NCBI RefSeq assembly: GCF_000418325.1 | Contig: NC_021658.1 | Location: 7,020,001-7,084,000, forward strand | Source: Sorangium cellulosum So0157-2 | GTDB lineage: Bacteria; Myxococcota_A; Polyangia; Polyangiales; Polyangiaceae | Reading direction: 5' to 3' | Length of the DNA: 64,000 nucleotides | Part shown: in pieces, positions 56,267-64,000 of the stretch | How the letters are laid out: each line of letters opens with the position of its first letter | Numbering within the stretch: position 1 is the stretch's first letter | Position numbers and translations under genes: made by a program | Notes under the pieces: generated by a model | What the model was told of the DNA's origin: nothing | The model's database searches: none | What the model saw: the letters and a program-made list of their open reading frames with translations, nothing else

Positions 56267-56774
56267 GGACGGTGTCCCACCAGGCGAGGCTGCGAAAGAC
56301 GGTATCGCGAACCGAGATCGTCACGAGGGCGTCGAGCTGGTCATCGCCCCACGTGCTCCCGGGTATCATGATCACGAGCAGCTCGACGACACGCGCGCGG
56401 TTCTCGGCGCTGCGGACCGCCGCGAAATCGTGCAGCCGGCTCCAGAGGTCCCGCACCTGGTCCACGCCCCCGAAGACCAGCGCATGCCAGTAGCGCCTGG
56501 CGGCGAGGGCGGCGCCGTCGTCCGCCTGCACGGGCGACATGGGTCGCGGCGGGAGGAAGACCTTCCGCAACGCTGCGAGCTGACTCAAATCGAACGGGGG
56601 CTCCTCGCCCGCGTTCAGCACCCGCAGGACCTCGATCGCCCTCGACTCGCTCCCAGGAGTGCTCGGGCTGAAGCCGAGCAACGCCTCCTTGAGCTGTGCA
56701 ACCCGGGCCTCGTCCGCGGGCTCGCCGAACAGGTTCCTGTAGATCCTCTCACGTGCCTCCAATAGCGTCGTCAT
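56253..56774 (-). CDS. Hypothetical protein, first gene of the sigma-54 operon
   Basis: This 173-residue protein is helical, without signal peptide or motifs I know. It starts MTTLLEARERIYRNLFG and ends with a Trp-rich segment (LAWWDTVHDAW). A strong AGGAGG site lies 7 nt before the ATG, and a -24/-12 promoter is centred about 38 bp before it, giving a leader of about 20 nt. The stop overlaps the next gene by 14 bp. As the first gene of a protease/signalling operon it may be a regulator or adaptor; this is speculative. Confidence 0.75.
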   Translation of the reverse strand: MTTLLEARERIYRNLFGEPADEARVAQLKEALLGFSPSTPGSESRAIEVLRVLNAGEEPPFDLSQLAALRKVFLPPRPMSPVQADDGAALAARRYWHALVFGGVDQVRDLWSRLHDFAAVRSAENRARVVELLVIMIPGSTWGDDQLDALVTISVRDTVFRSLAWWDTVHDAW

Positions 56775-56804
56775 GAACTTCCCTCCTGGCCAGGGGCGGT
56801 AACA

Positions 56805-56820
56805 TGCCAGTATCGTGCCA
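56805..56820 (-). promoter_or_regulatory. Candidate sigma-54 (-24/-12) promoter
   Basis: On the minus strand the sequence is TGGCACGATACTGGCA. This matches the -24 element TGGCACG perfectly and the -12 element TTGCA with one change (TGGCA). GG and GC have the standard spacing. Transcription would start about 56794, 20 nt before the ATG of the first operon gene and just upstream of its AGGAGG site. The same operon encodes a sigma-54 activator and its kinase, which supports the call. Confidence 0.8.
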
Positions 56821-57115
56821 TTTCGCGGCGATGTCCAGCGCGCCGTCGCGAAGGCGCAGCTTCGTGCACCGGAGCGGAGCTGGACCTCGCCGAGGCGCCG
56901 ATCCGGACGTGGCCGATTCCGACCAGTCGTAGGAGCGCCTCCGGCCGGAACCGCCCGACCGCATCGAACGCCGCGCCGAGAACACCGCAGGACCGCAGGT
57001 CCGTCTCCTTGGCACGGAGGTTGATTGAGCGCGCATCGAGCTCGGGGACGCCGCGATGGGCGCCCCGGCGGGCGGGGGCTGAGCGCCGGCCATGGCGTGG
57101 GAGAGGTACAGTCCG
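56821..57115. other. Region between the divergent sigma-54 operon and the exported-protein operon
   Basis: About 300 bp of high-GC sequence upstream of the sigma-54 promoter. On the minus strand, the stretch 57020-56890 reads like protein (ETDLRSCGVLGAAFDAVGRF) but needs a frameshift to continue and runs into the promoter. I treat it as a possible gene remnant, or as activator-binding DNA. Enhancer sites for the regulator are expected here, but no clear inverted repeat was identified by eye. Confidence 0.35.
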
Positions 57116-59332
57116 ATGCTGATCAAAGATCTTCGCAACGCCGCGTCCAGCGCGGCGAAGCTCGCGCGCGCTCCTCTGGGCCCGAGCCGCGCCGGGTGTG
57201 CATGGCTCGTCGCCCTGGCGCTCGCGGCGTCTCCGCGAAGCGCTATCGCCGGGGAGATCCCCACGGTGACGCTCACGCAGGCCGGACCCGACCAGGAGAT
57301 GCCCCTCGGATCGAGCTTCTATATCGCAGGCACTCCTAGCGCGCCCAGCGTCGATAAGGTGCACCTGGTGTTCGTCCGGTACTCCTATGGCGCCCTGGGG
57401 AGCAACGTCCACTTCTACGAGCGGCCGGACGACTGCGCGGCGGTGCGCAGCGCCCTATCGACGATCCGGGGTGACGTGTTCGCTCCGCCCCGCAGCGGCG
57501 TCGTCGACATCGGGGAGATCTGGAGCCCACCCGCGAGCGGCACGGCGGCCGACCGGGCGAATTATCAGGGGCTCCGCCACGGGCATGCGGCGCTCGTCGT
57601 CCCGCCCTGGGAGAGGGCGCCCGGCACGAAGGACGGCGGTTTCAAGATCCTGATCCCAAAGTCCGAGTTCTTCCGGCCCAGCGCCCGGTATTGCTTGCTC
57701 GGGTACGAGATCAGCAAGCTGCCGAAGCGCGACGGCGAGATCAAGAAGGCGCTCTCGCGCTTCGGGCTGGAGTGGCCGGCGTGCGAGGCGCAGGCGACCG
57801 AGCAGGAGCGCGCCGCGTGCCAGCAAGACACTCTGGCCAGGCTCGACGAGGCTGTCGGCAAGGCCGTCAAGGGCCTCGACGAAGACGCGCGGAAGAAAGC
57901 CGTCGAGACGGTCCGAGCCGAGCTCTTTCAGGCGGCAGAGCACCTCGCGAACGCACCCCGGAGGGTCGCCCAGCTCGCCAGGATGTGGGAGGACCTGGTC
58001 GTCACGAAGTATGATCTTCCCGACTATCGCCCCGTCGCCACCGATCCGCTCGCCGGGCTCGCCGTCGCGCTGCTCGCGCGACACGGCAGAGGAATACAGT
58101 CCTTCCCCGATCCAGCGGCCAGGCGCGTCAGGTTCTTCACGGACGACGCCAAGATCGCTGTAAATCACCTCGGCCTGTTCGACACGTTCGATCGCGCGCG
58201 GGTCGCCGCCGATCTCACCCCCGGCAAGCCCGGGAAACACCCGCCGATCCCGTTCGATCCGAAGACGGTTTTCCTCCCCGACAGCAACGTATCGCTCCTC
58301 GACGTGCTCCAGCTCTCCCAGGGCAAGGTCCTCGCCGGCGGCGCGTATGTCCCGATGAAGGAGATCCCCGATCGGGTGCTGCGGCCGGCGCTGGAGGTGG
58401 GCTCCGGCAGCGTGCCGAGCGAGGACAAGCTCAAGGAGATCGCTGCGCTTCATGATTGGCTCGACCGGGTGCATGCAGCGCTCGTCCGGGCGTGGAAGGC
58501 GCGGGCGGAGCAAGCCGCGGCGGGCGCCTCGGCGCCCCCGCCGCCCGATCTCAGCGCGCAATCCATCGATGCGTCTCTCGGCCGCTGGCTCGATCAGGTG
58601 CTCCGGCCGTGCAGCGATGATGTCCGGCGCGCGGCGGCGGACCGGCGCGCCCCGTCGTGCAGCGCAGGCGTGTCGGCGGTCGCCCCGACATGGCCAGGGT
58701 ACGACACGCCTCGGCAAAACCCTCTCGGCTACGTCGTCGTCCAGCTCGCCAGCTACCTGGACAGCGCCCGCATCTGGACGCAGAAGACGGCCGAGCTGGC
58801 CGAGCACTTGCAGCAGCTCAGCTCGACGCCGCTGCGCACCGCGACCATCGATCTGCGGGTGGGGGTCACGGCGGAGACGTGGGTGTTTCATTACCTGACA
58901 CCGACGGTCGGCTGGTCGCACCTCTCAGCCTTGCCGGGCGCGGTGTGGATCAACTACCTCGGCGTGCAGCTCTATCTCTGGCCAAACCCGGTGGACGAGC
59001 CGATGTGGTCCAATGGGTGGTCCGATGTCAATCGCCTGTTCGGCCTGGAGGTCGGCGTCGGCCTGAGCAACGGGCCATTCGGGCCGGACGGTCGTTACGG
59101 CGGGCTCGCGGGGTCGAACCTGCCGCCGATCTTCGCGGGCGTCGCGGTGCAGCCGCTGCCCTACGTCACGGCCTCGGCCGGCGCGTCGTTCCTCGGCAAG
59201 CGGAGCTCGACGTTGGCGCAGGAGACGCAGGACGCCTATGTCAGCCCCTACGTGGGCCTGTCCGTCCAGGCGAACATCCCCGATTTCGTCGCGGCGGTGC
59301 GGGGACGGAAGGTGACGGTGGAGCCGCAATGA
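57116..59332 (+). CDS. Large exported protein of unknown function
   Basis: About 738 residues from the ATG at 57116, which has a GAGAGG site; an ATG at 57092 lacks one. A long positively charged head leads to a hydrophobic core (WLVALALAASPRSAIAG) with a probable signal cleavage site. The middle is helical and contains several Cys. The last 170 residues, from about TATIDLRVGVTAETWVFHYL, have repeated Gly/aromatic strands like a small outer-membrane barrel. I do not recognise the family. It is the first gene of a rightward operon of envelope proteins. Confidence 0.75.
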   Translation: MLIKDLRNAASSAAKLARAPLGPSRAGCAWLVALALAASPRSAIAGEIPTVTLTQAGPDQEMPLGSSFYIAGTPSAPSVDKVHLVFVRYSYGALGSNVHFYERPDDCAAVRSALSTIRGDVFAPPRSGVVDIGEIWSPPASGTAADRANYQGLRHGHAALVVPPWERAPGTKDGGFKILIPKSEFFRPSARYCLLGYEISKLPKRDGEIKKALSRFGLEWPACEAQATEQERAACQQDTLARLDEAVGKAVKGLDEDARKKAVETVRAELFQAAEHLANAPRRVAQLARMWEDLVVTKYDLPDYRPVATDPLAGLAVALLARHGRGIQSFPDPAARRVRFFTDDAKIAVNHLGLFDTFDRARVAADLTPGKPGKHPPIPFDPKTVFLPDSNVSLLDVLQLSQGKVLAGGAYVPMKEIPDRVLRPALEVGSGSVPSEDKLKEIAALHDWLDRVHAALVRAWKARAEQAAAGASAPPPPDLSAQSIDASLGRWLDQVLRPCSDDVRRAAADRRAPSCSAGVSAVAPTWPGYDTPRQNPLGYVVVQLASYLDSARIWTQKTAELAEHLQQLSSTPLRTATIDLRVGVTAETWVFHYLTPTVGWSHLSALPGAVWINYLGVQLYLWPNPVDEPMWSNGWSDVNRLFGLEVGVGLSNGPFGPDGRYGGLAGSNLPPIFAGVAVQPLPYVTASAGASFLGKRSSTLAQETQDAYVSPYVGLSVQANIPDFVAAVRGRKVTVEPQ

Positions 59333-59408
59333 GGAGCTTCTCGAGCGAGCCGCGGCGGCGATGCGCCGCCCGGCCGCGCGCGACGGTCATGCCAAAGGAG
59401 CAAACGCG

Positions 59409-59705
59409 ATGAGCTCGGTCAACAGGGTCATTATCATCAAGGTCCCTCCGGTCGTTCAATCGGGGGCAAAGGTCGACGTCGAATTCGAGTACGAGGTTCA
59501 GGACGAAGGCCGAAAGATCGAGGTCTCCGCGGCTCCCTCGACGCTCGTGTCGGTAGCACCCACGAGCGTCCCGGCGCCCAGGGGGAGGAACAAGATCACG
59601 GTGGGCCTCGTCTTCACGGCGGAGTGCAACGAGCGCGTCGAGTGCGTCGTCACGGCCGAGCTGGAGGCGTCGGTGGCGCGCGCGCGGACCAGGGTGGAGC
59701 CGTGA
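59409..59705 (+). CDS. Small beta-rich protein
   Basis: This 98-residue protein starts MSSVNRVIIIKVPPVVQSG. It has alternating strands (VDVEFEYEVQ, KIEVSAAPSTLVSV, NKITVGLVFTAECN) suggesting an immunoglobulin-like or similar beta-sandwich. It has two Cys near the end and no signal peptide. An AAAGGAG site lies 9 nt before the ATG. The stop overlaps the GTG of the next gene (GTGA), indicating coupling. Function is unknown. Confidence 0.8.
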   Translation: MSSVNRVIIIKVPPVVQSGAKVDVEFEYEVQDEGRKIEVSAAPSTLVSVAPTSVPAPRGRNKITVGLVFTAECNERVECVVTAELEASVARARTRVEP

Positions 59706-60838
59706 AGCGACGAACGCTGCTCCTCGCGTTGCCCGCCGTCGCGGCGGCGATCGGCCCTGGGTGCACGGCCGATGAGCCACCTCCGGTGCAGCCGATCGTC
59801 TCGGTTCAGAAGCTGAGCTTCGAGAAGGGCTGCTATGAGACCTGCCCGAGCTCGACGGCGCCAGCGGCCGAGATCGATCTCTCGGGCGAGACCTGCGGCA
59901 CGGCGGCGGCCTGCGGCTTCATGGCCGGATCCGACCGGGTGCGGGTCATCGTCGATTATGGCTCGGTCGAGCTCCAGGCCAACGTCGCCCCGCCCGCGCC
60001 CGCGCTCACGCTCATCGAGGACGAGCGCGAGGTCCCGGCCCCCGCCTCCCCCGTGCTGCACCGCCAGAAGGACGGTCGCGTCGTGTTCTCCGCCGGCTTC
60101 ACCGCGCCGGCGCAGGTCGCGCGCACGCTGAGCGTCCGGGCCAAAGCCGCCGAGGGGTTCTCCGGCCAGGTCGACCTCCTGTCGATCGACGCCCCCGACT
60201 TCACGGTCAGCGTCGCCGAGTGCACGACCGACGACTGCGCCCCGCTCGCCGCCGATGTCGGCCGCGCCCACGTGACCGTCACCGCGCCGATCGGGACCGA
60301 TCCGCGCTCGGCGCGCCTCTCGTCGCGGCTTGACGGCGTCCCGCTCGCCGAGACGACGGATGTCGCGCTTTCACCTCAGCAGAGCGGGGCCGTGCTCGAA
60401 GGGACAGGCTCGCTGCTCGTCCCGGCCGGAGACGACGCCGACGTGTGGGGTATCGACGTGACGGTGGGCAGCACCCGGAAGACCGTGACGTTGCTCCTGA
60501 CGCGGCCGGCGCTCGAGGTCGTCGTGCCCGGATGCGACCCGACGCCTGACACGACAGCGACGCCGATCTGCAGTGTCACGGCGGGCAAGGCCGTGACGGT
60601 CGTCGTCACGGCACCCCGCGATATCCACCTCTCCGAAGCCAGCGTGACTTACGAGCTCGATGGGATTCCGGCGGCCGGTCAGCCGCAGACGGAGGCGCTG
60701 GACATCGAGGACGTGGCGACGCGGAGCGCTGTCTTCACCGTCCCGGTCCCGAACGCGCCGGGATCCATCTGGCTCATCACGGGCCGCGTCGGGAGGTACA
60801 CGCGCCAGGCCCACCCCATCAAGATCGGAGCGCAGTGA
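59702..60838 (+). CDS. Exported beta-rich protein (possible lipoprotein)
   Basis: The 378-residue protein begins MKRRTLLLALPAVAAAIGPGC, a signal peptide with a weak lipobox (C21). The mature part is a series of predicted beta-strands with Pro/Gly turns and four scattered Cys pairs, consistent with several Ig-like domains. No enzyme motif is visible. It starts with a GTG that overlaps the stop of the preceding gene. It probably belongs to the same envelope complex as its neighbours. Confidence 0.78.
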   Translation: MKRRTLLLALPAVAAAIGPGCTADEPPPVQPIVSVQKLSFEKGCYETCPSSTAPAAEIDLSGETCGTAAACGFMAGSDRVRVIVDYGSVELQANVAPPAPALTLIEDEREVPAPASPVLHRQKDGRVVFSAGFTAPAQVARTLSVRAKAAEGFSGQVDLLSIDAPDFTVSVAECTTDDCAPLAADVGRAHVTVTAPIGTDPRSARLSSRLDGVPLAETTDVALSPQQSGAVLEGTGSLLVPAGDDADVWGIDVTVGSTRKTVTLLLTRPALEVVVPGCDPTPDTTATPICSVTAGKAVTVVVTAPRDIHLSEASVTYELDGIPAAGQPQTEALDIEDVATRSAVFTVPVPNAPGSIWLITGRVGRYTRQAHPIKIGAQ

Positions 60839-60842
60839 CGAT

Positions 60843-61505
60843 ATGAGCTCCAGAGCCATGATCGGCTGTGCCCTGCTCGCCAGCATCGCCTTTTCGGGTG
60901 GTGGCCAAGCAGCAGCGCCACGCAGGGTCGAGGACTGCGCGTTCAAGTACGGCCTTGCCGAGCGGCGCCTGAAGCCGGCCACGGGGCGAGCGGCGTGCGA
61001 CCGTGGCGTCGCCGTCTTCGTGGGCGATGTCGTGATCGCGAGCGCCGAGGCGCCCCGGACCACGACCTCCGAGATCAAAGGCGTTTGCCGGCGGGAGGAG
61101 CAAGAGAGCTACCGCTGCGGTCCGTTCTCCGTCTTCAACTGCACGCGCACGAAGAACGTCGACACCCCCCGGACCCACAACCTGCCAGAGGCCGTGGAGC
61201 CGTCCGTGTATTTTCACGCGAACAGCGCGACCGCGGCGGAGCCGCTCGGCACGCTGCGCCTCGGTGCGACCAAGGGGTTCGTCGTTCCCGAAGACGGCCG
61301 GATCCGCCTGGCTCCCATCGACGTGACCAAGCTCTACGAGCGCGCCGAAGAGCAGCGGCGCAAGCTATGCGCGCCGAACGAGTCCCTCCTGCCGGGATCG
61401 AGCGTCAAACACTGGTTCGAAGCGGACAAGCCTTCGGCCCGGCTGGTGGTATGCAGGGGGGGCGTCGACGATTCCGATGAGACTTGCGAGGAGCTGGAGC
61501 GATGA
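60843..61505 (+). CDS. Exported Cys-containing hypothetical protein
   Basis: The 220-residue protein has a signal peptide (IGCALLASIAFSGGGQAAA). The mature part has Cys in CAFKYG, CDRG, VCRREE, RCGPF, NCTRT, LCAPN, VCRGG and ETCEEL, probably several disulphides outside the cytoplasm. The family is not recognised. The TGA overlaps the ATG of the next gene (ATGA), so both are coupled. Confidence 0.78.
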   Translation: MSSRAMIGCALLASIAFSGGGQAAAPRRVEDCAFKYGLAERRLKPATGRAACDRGVAVFVGDVVIASAEAPRTTTSEIKGVCRREEQESYRCGPFSVFNCTRTKNVDTPRTHNLPEAVEPSVYFHANSATAAEPLGTLRLGATKGFVVPEDGRIRLAPIDVTKLYERAEEQRRKLCAPNESLLPGSSVKHWFEADKPSARLVVCRGGVDDSDETCEELER

Positions 61506-63091
61506 CGCCGCGTCCATCGCCTTTTCGCGAGGCACCACGGCCGCTGCGCAACGCGCTCGAGATCGTCCTCGTCGCAGGGGCCGTGCTCGCGATCGCCGCA
61601 GCGGCGTGCACGACCGACGCGGAAGCCTACATCGCAGCGGAGCGGGAGCGGGCGGGGCTCTCCTGCGACGCCAGCGGCCATTCCGACGGAGCAAGGCGTA
61701 CGCTCGGGAAGTGGTTCTTCCTCCGCGCGATCGGCGCGGAGCCCGCGGGAGCTGGGCCGTGTCACTTCCCGCTGCGAGAGCCCACGGAGCCCGGCCCGGG
61801 CGGCACGCTCTTGGTCTTGGTCACGGCCGCAGCACCCGTCGCAGCGGCCGCCGCGGTGACGCTCGGCCGGCGCGCCCGAATCCGCGGCGCGCTCTTGGGG
61901 CGGCCCGCGTTGGCCTTCGTCGCCGCGGTCGCTCTTGTGGCCGTCTTCGTCGCGGTCGCCCTCCGGCACCGCATCCATGCGACGCGCGAGTCTCTCGAGC
62001 GAGACTTCTCGGGCTATCGCGCCCTCTGCAAGGAGTATCGCGAGACCGCCGTGGGCGACGCGAACGTGCTCGAGGATACGAGAAAAGCGCTTTGTAAAAG
62101 CGACGCGGTCCTGTCCTTGTGCAACGCCAAGCAGGACTGGAGCGAGATCGACAATGCCTACGAGACGTACTGCTCAGACCAGCCGGGACGTACCACATCG
62201 GCCTGCGACGACTACAGGATTCACGTGAGCAACCGAGTCAAAACGGTGCAGAGGATTCCGGTCGACAGCTGCCGCGACCGGGCCGAGCAGCAGCCGCTCA
62301 CCGGCCTCGTTGCGCTCGTGAAGCGTATCCAGCCAAGCGCGACGAAACCGCGACCCGCGCCCGAGCCGAGCGCAGCAGCCGACACCGCCGACGCGGGGCA
62401 GTCCTCCGTGCGAGGCGCACCGGGCGGCGCGCCCTCGGTGGACGCCCGGTCGGATGAGGGCGCCGATGTCGGCGACGGCGGTGCGGGCGATGCAGGCACG
62501 ACGCCCAGCACGAGGACCGTCGAGCGGCTCGAACGCGAGGTGCTCACCAAGCACCCGAACCTGACCGAGCAGCAGGCGAAGGCCGTGGTCAAGAACATGA
62601 TGTTGGGAATGAGCCTCCCGCTCGCCCTGATCCTCTCCCTCCTGCAGGAGAAAGGAGAGCCCGTCCAGGAGGTCCGGGAGCGCGTCGTCCGCGAGCTCGA
62701 GGCGCAGGTCGCAGCCGGGGAGGACCCGAAGCTCTCCGTGGTCGCAACCGACGAGCTAGCGGAGAAGGTCAAGAAGGATCCGTCGCTCGTGCCGCTCCTC
62801 AGCAGCCTGCCCCCGACGCCGAACGTCCGCCGCGTGGCCGCCACCCTCCATTGCGCCGAAGACATCGAACCGAGGAAGGAGCTGTGCGAAGCCAAGAATG
62901 CGACCCAGGTCGCCGGATTCAGCACCGAGGTCGCGCGATCCTGCTGCCAGGGCGACCACGATCCGACCGGCTTCGCGGCGCTGATGTGCTGCAAGTGCGA
63001 CCCGTCGCTACGGGGAGCGGGCTGCATGGATCTGATCAGGATGAGACACGGATACGCCTGCACCAAAACCGCCTCTTCGACGACCGAATGA
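61502..63091 (+). CDS. Membrane protein with Cys-rich C-terminal region
   Basis: The 529-residue protein has an N-terminal TM (ALEIVLVAGAVLAIAAAAC), followed by a short exported loop with Cys and two more hydrophobic segments (LLVLVTAAAPVAAAAAVTLG and ALAFVAAVALVAVFVAVAL). The large remaining part has a Ser/Ala/Pro/Asp-rich linker (about 280-345), a helical segment (about 345-440) and a Cys-rich end containing CCQGDH and CCKCDPS. No known domain is evident. The start is fixed by the ATGA overlap. A helical membrane-anchored partner of the neighbouring exported proteins is plausible. Confidence 0.75.
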   Translation: MTPRPSPFREAPRPLRNALEIVLVAGAVLAIAAAACTTDAEAYIAAERERAGLSCDASGHSDGARRTLGKWFFLRAIGAEPAGAGPCHFPLREPTEPGPGGTLLVLVTAAAPVAAAAAVTLGRRARIRGALLGRPALAFVAAVALVAVFVAVALRHRIHATRESLERDFSGYRALCKEYRETAVGDANVLEDTRKALCKSDAVLSLCNAKQDWSEIDNAYETYCSDQPGRTTSACDDYRIHVSNRVKTVQRIPVDSCRDRAEQQPLTGLVALVKRIQPSATKPRPAPEPSAAADTADAGQSSVRGAPGGAPSVDARSDEGADVGDGGAGDAGTTPSTRTVERLEREVLTKHPNLTEQQAKAVVKNMMLGMSLPLALILSLLQEKGEPVQEVRERVVRELEAQVAAGEDPKLSVVATDELAEKVKKDPSLVPLLSSLPPTPNVRRVAATLHCAEDIEPRKELCEAKNATQVAGFSTEVARSCCQGDHDPTGFAALMCCKCDPSLRGAGCMDLIRMRHGYACTKTASSTTE

Positions 63092-63098
63092 GGAATCC

Positions 63099-64000
63099 AT
63101 GAGAACTCCAACTCACAGCGCGATCTTGATCCTTCTTGGACTGGCGGGCTGCGACAACGAGCCTCGACCTGCGTCGCCGAACCCGCCGCAGCTCGTCGCC
63201 GGCGTCCCGAAGGACGTGGTCGATCGGGAGATCGCCCAGAAGGTTCGGCGAGCGCAGGACAGCGTTGCGGCCGGCGTGCAGTGCGCGTCGCGGCCGGGCA
63301 TCACGCTCCCGGATACGCTCAAGTGCGTCGAAGACAGGTCCCGTCAAGCGGCGGTGACAGCCGCGTCGCCCGATGCTGGGCCCGCCGTCGCCGGTCCTGT
63401 CGACGATGCCGCGGCTGCGCAGGTCTCCAAGGAGTTTCAGGACGCGGTAGCCCGAGCCGACCAGCGCTTCCGCGCCACCGCCACGACCGCGAAGGATGAA
63501 TCCGATCCGGCCGTGCGGCGAGCGCTCGACGAGCTGGATCAGGATCTCCAGAGAGCAACGGCCGACGAGCTCATGCGTCAAGCCGCGAGCGCAGAGACCG
63601 GCGCGACGAGCGCCGACACCGGCTCGCAAGGCGCAGGCGGCGGCCAGACCGCTCAGCTGGCCACCCTGCTCTTCGCAGCAGGCTGCATGGCCTACACGGG
63701 CTCCGTCCAGGGATGCGCGCTCGCCGCACAGTTCCTCTCGTCGCTGTTTGGCGATAGGAGCGGCGGCGCCATCGACGTGGAGCGGGCGCGGCGCATCTCG
63801 GAGGGCGGGAAGGCGCTCGCTGAAGGCACTTGCGACGCCGAGTGCCTCGTTGAGCTCTACGAGAGCAGCGGCGCGAGGGAGGAGGTTGAACGGCAGGTCG
63901 GCGAGGCCATCGACAAGCAGCTCGGGCCGGAGCGCCACCGGCAGGTTATGGATGCGTTTCGCATCTTTCGCTGCATCGACGGGATCCGCCCCACGACGGG
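63099..64000 (+). CDS. Lipoprotein of unknown function (3' end cut by window edge)
   Basis: The start MRTPTHSAILILLGLAGCDN carries a clear lipoprotein signal with LAGC (C18), preceded by an AGGA site. Three hundred residues are visible: an Ala/Asp-rich helical region, a hydrophobic segment near 190-215 (LATLLFAAGCMAYTG), and then charged helices with a CDAEC pair. The frame continues past the right edge. It belongs to the same rightward operon as the previous five genes. Confidence 0.8.
   Translation, partial: MRTPTHSAILILLGLAGCDNEPRPASPNPPQLVAGVPKDVVDREIAQKVRRAQDSVAAGVQCASRPGITLPDTLKCVEDRSRQAAVTAASPDAGPAVAGPVDDAAAAQVSKEFQDAVARADQRFRATATTAKDESDPAVRRALDELDQDLQRATADELMRQAASAETGATSADTGSQGAGGGQTAQLATLLFAAGCMAYTGSVQGCALAAQFLSSLFGDRSGGAIDVERARRISEGGKALAEGTCDAECLVELYESSGAREEVERQVGEAIDKQLGPERHRQVMDAFRIFRCIDGIRPTT

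Noticed and set aside
56771..57412. 213-codon minus-strand open frame as first gene of the operon
   Set aside because: It would contain the -24/-12 promoter and overlap the divergent exported-protein gene; protein-like sequence is lost after a short stretch.

Overview
The window is about 70% GC with dense, mostly overlapping or tightly spaced genes. Its families point to a myxobacterium, most likely Sorangium/Polyangium-like: an extracellular contractile injection system (eCIS), effector-associated domains (EAD), MoxR partners, CHAT and caspase-like proteases, TIR-nSTAND-WD40 proteins, and Cys-rich exported repeats. The organism is inferred from gene content; no rRNA or marker gene is present.

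Layout. (1) 1-10 kb, minus strand: the 5' end of an eCIS operon (sheath, tube, baseplate chaperone, one cut-off gene). Upstream, in the same direction, lie a 1436-residue modular toxin-like effector with an overlapping candidate immunity gene, a frameshifted HEAT-repeat remnant, and a small paralogue of the effector N-terminus. The sheath gene carries 32 tandem 15-bp repeats and the effector carries 10 tandem 24-bp repeats. (2) 10.3-15.4 kb, plus strand: a lysozyme-like/peptidoglycan-binding protein, a large caspase-like protein, and a metallophosphoesterase truncated after about 30 native codons. (3) 15.4-25.7 kb: a metzincin protease and a GroEL-like/CHAT protease fusion on the minus strand, divergent from a plus-strand operon of EAD-trypsin, EAD-iSTAND, MoxR ATPase and a membrane partner with a Cys-rich tail. 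(4) 26-36 kb: an RND efflux pair, a long-stem hairpin, an LRR-type lipoprotein, a porin and an MHS-type MFS transporter. (5) 36.5-56.8 kb: a TIR-nSTAND-WD40 protein facing a nine-gene minus-strand operon. The operon encodes a small unknown protein, an all-helical isoprenoid-synthase-fold protein, a subtilase, a multi-TM histidine kinase, a sigma-54 response regulator, a caspase-TIR protein and two more TIR-nSTAND proteins. (6) 57-64 kb, plus strand: an operon of exported or membrane proteins of unknown function, running off the right edge.

The most interesting unit is region 5. A near-consensus -24/-12 promoter lies just upstream of its first gene, and the operon encodes its own membrane kinase and sigma-54 activator next to two proteases and TIR/STAND signalling proteins. 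I read this as an inducible, protease-centred signalling or cell-death system, which is an inference. The GroEL-like/CHAT fusion is the most unusual single protein. The window encodes six protease-type proteins: two caspase-like, one CHAT, one metzincin, one trypsin-like and one subtilase.
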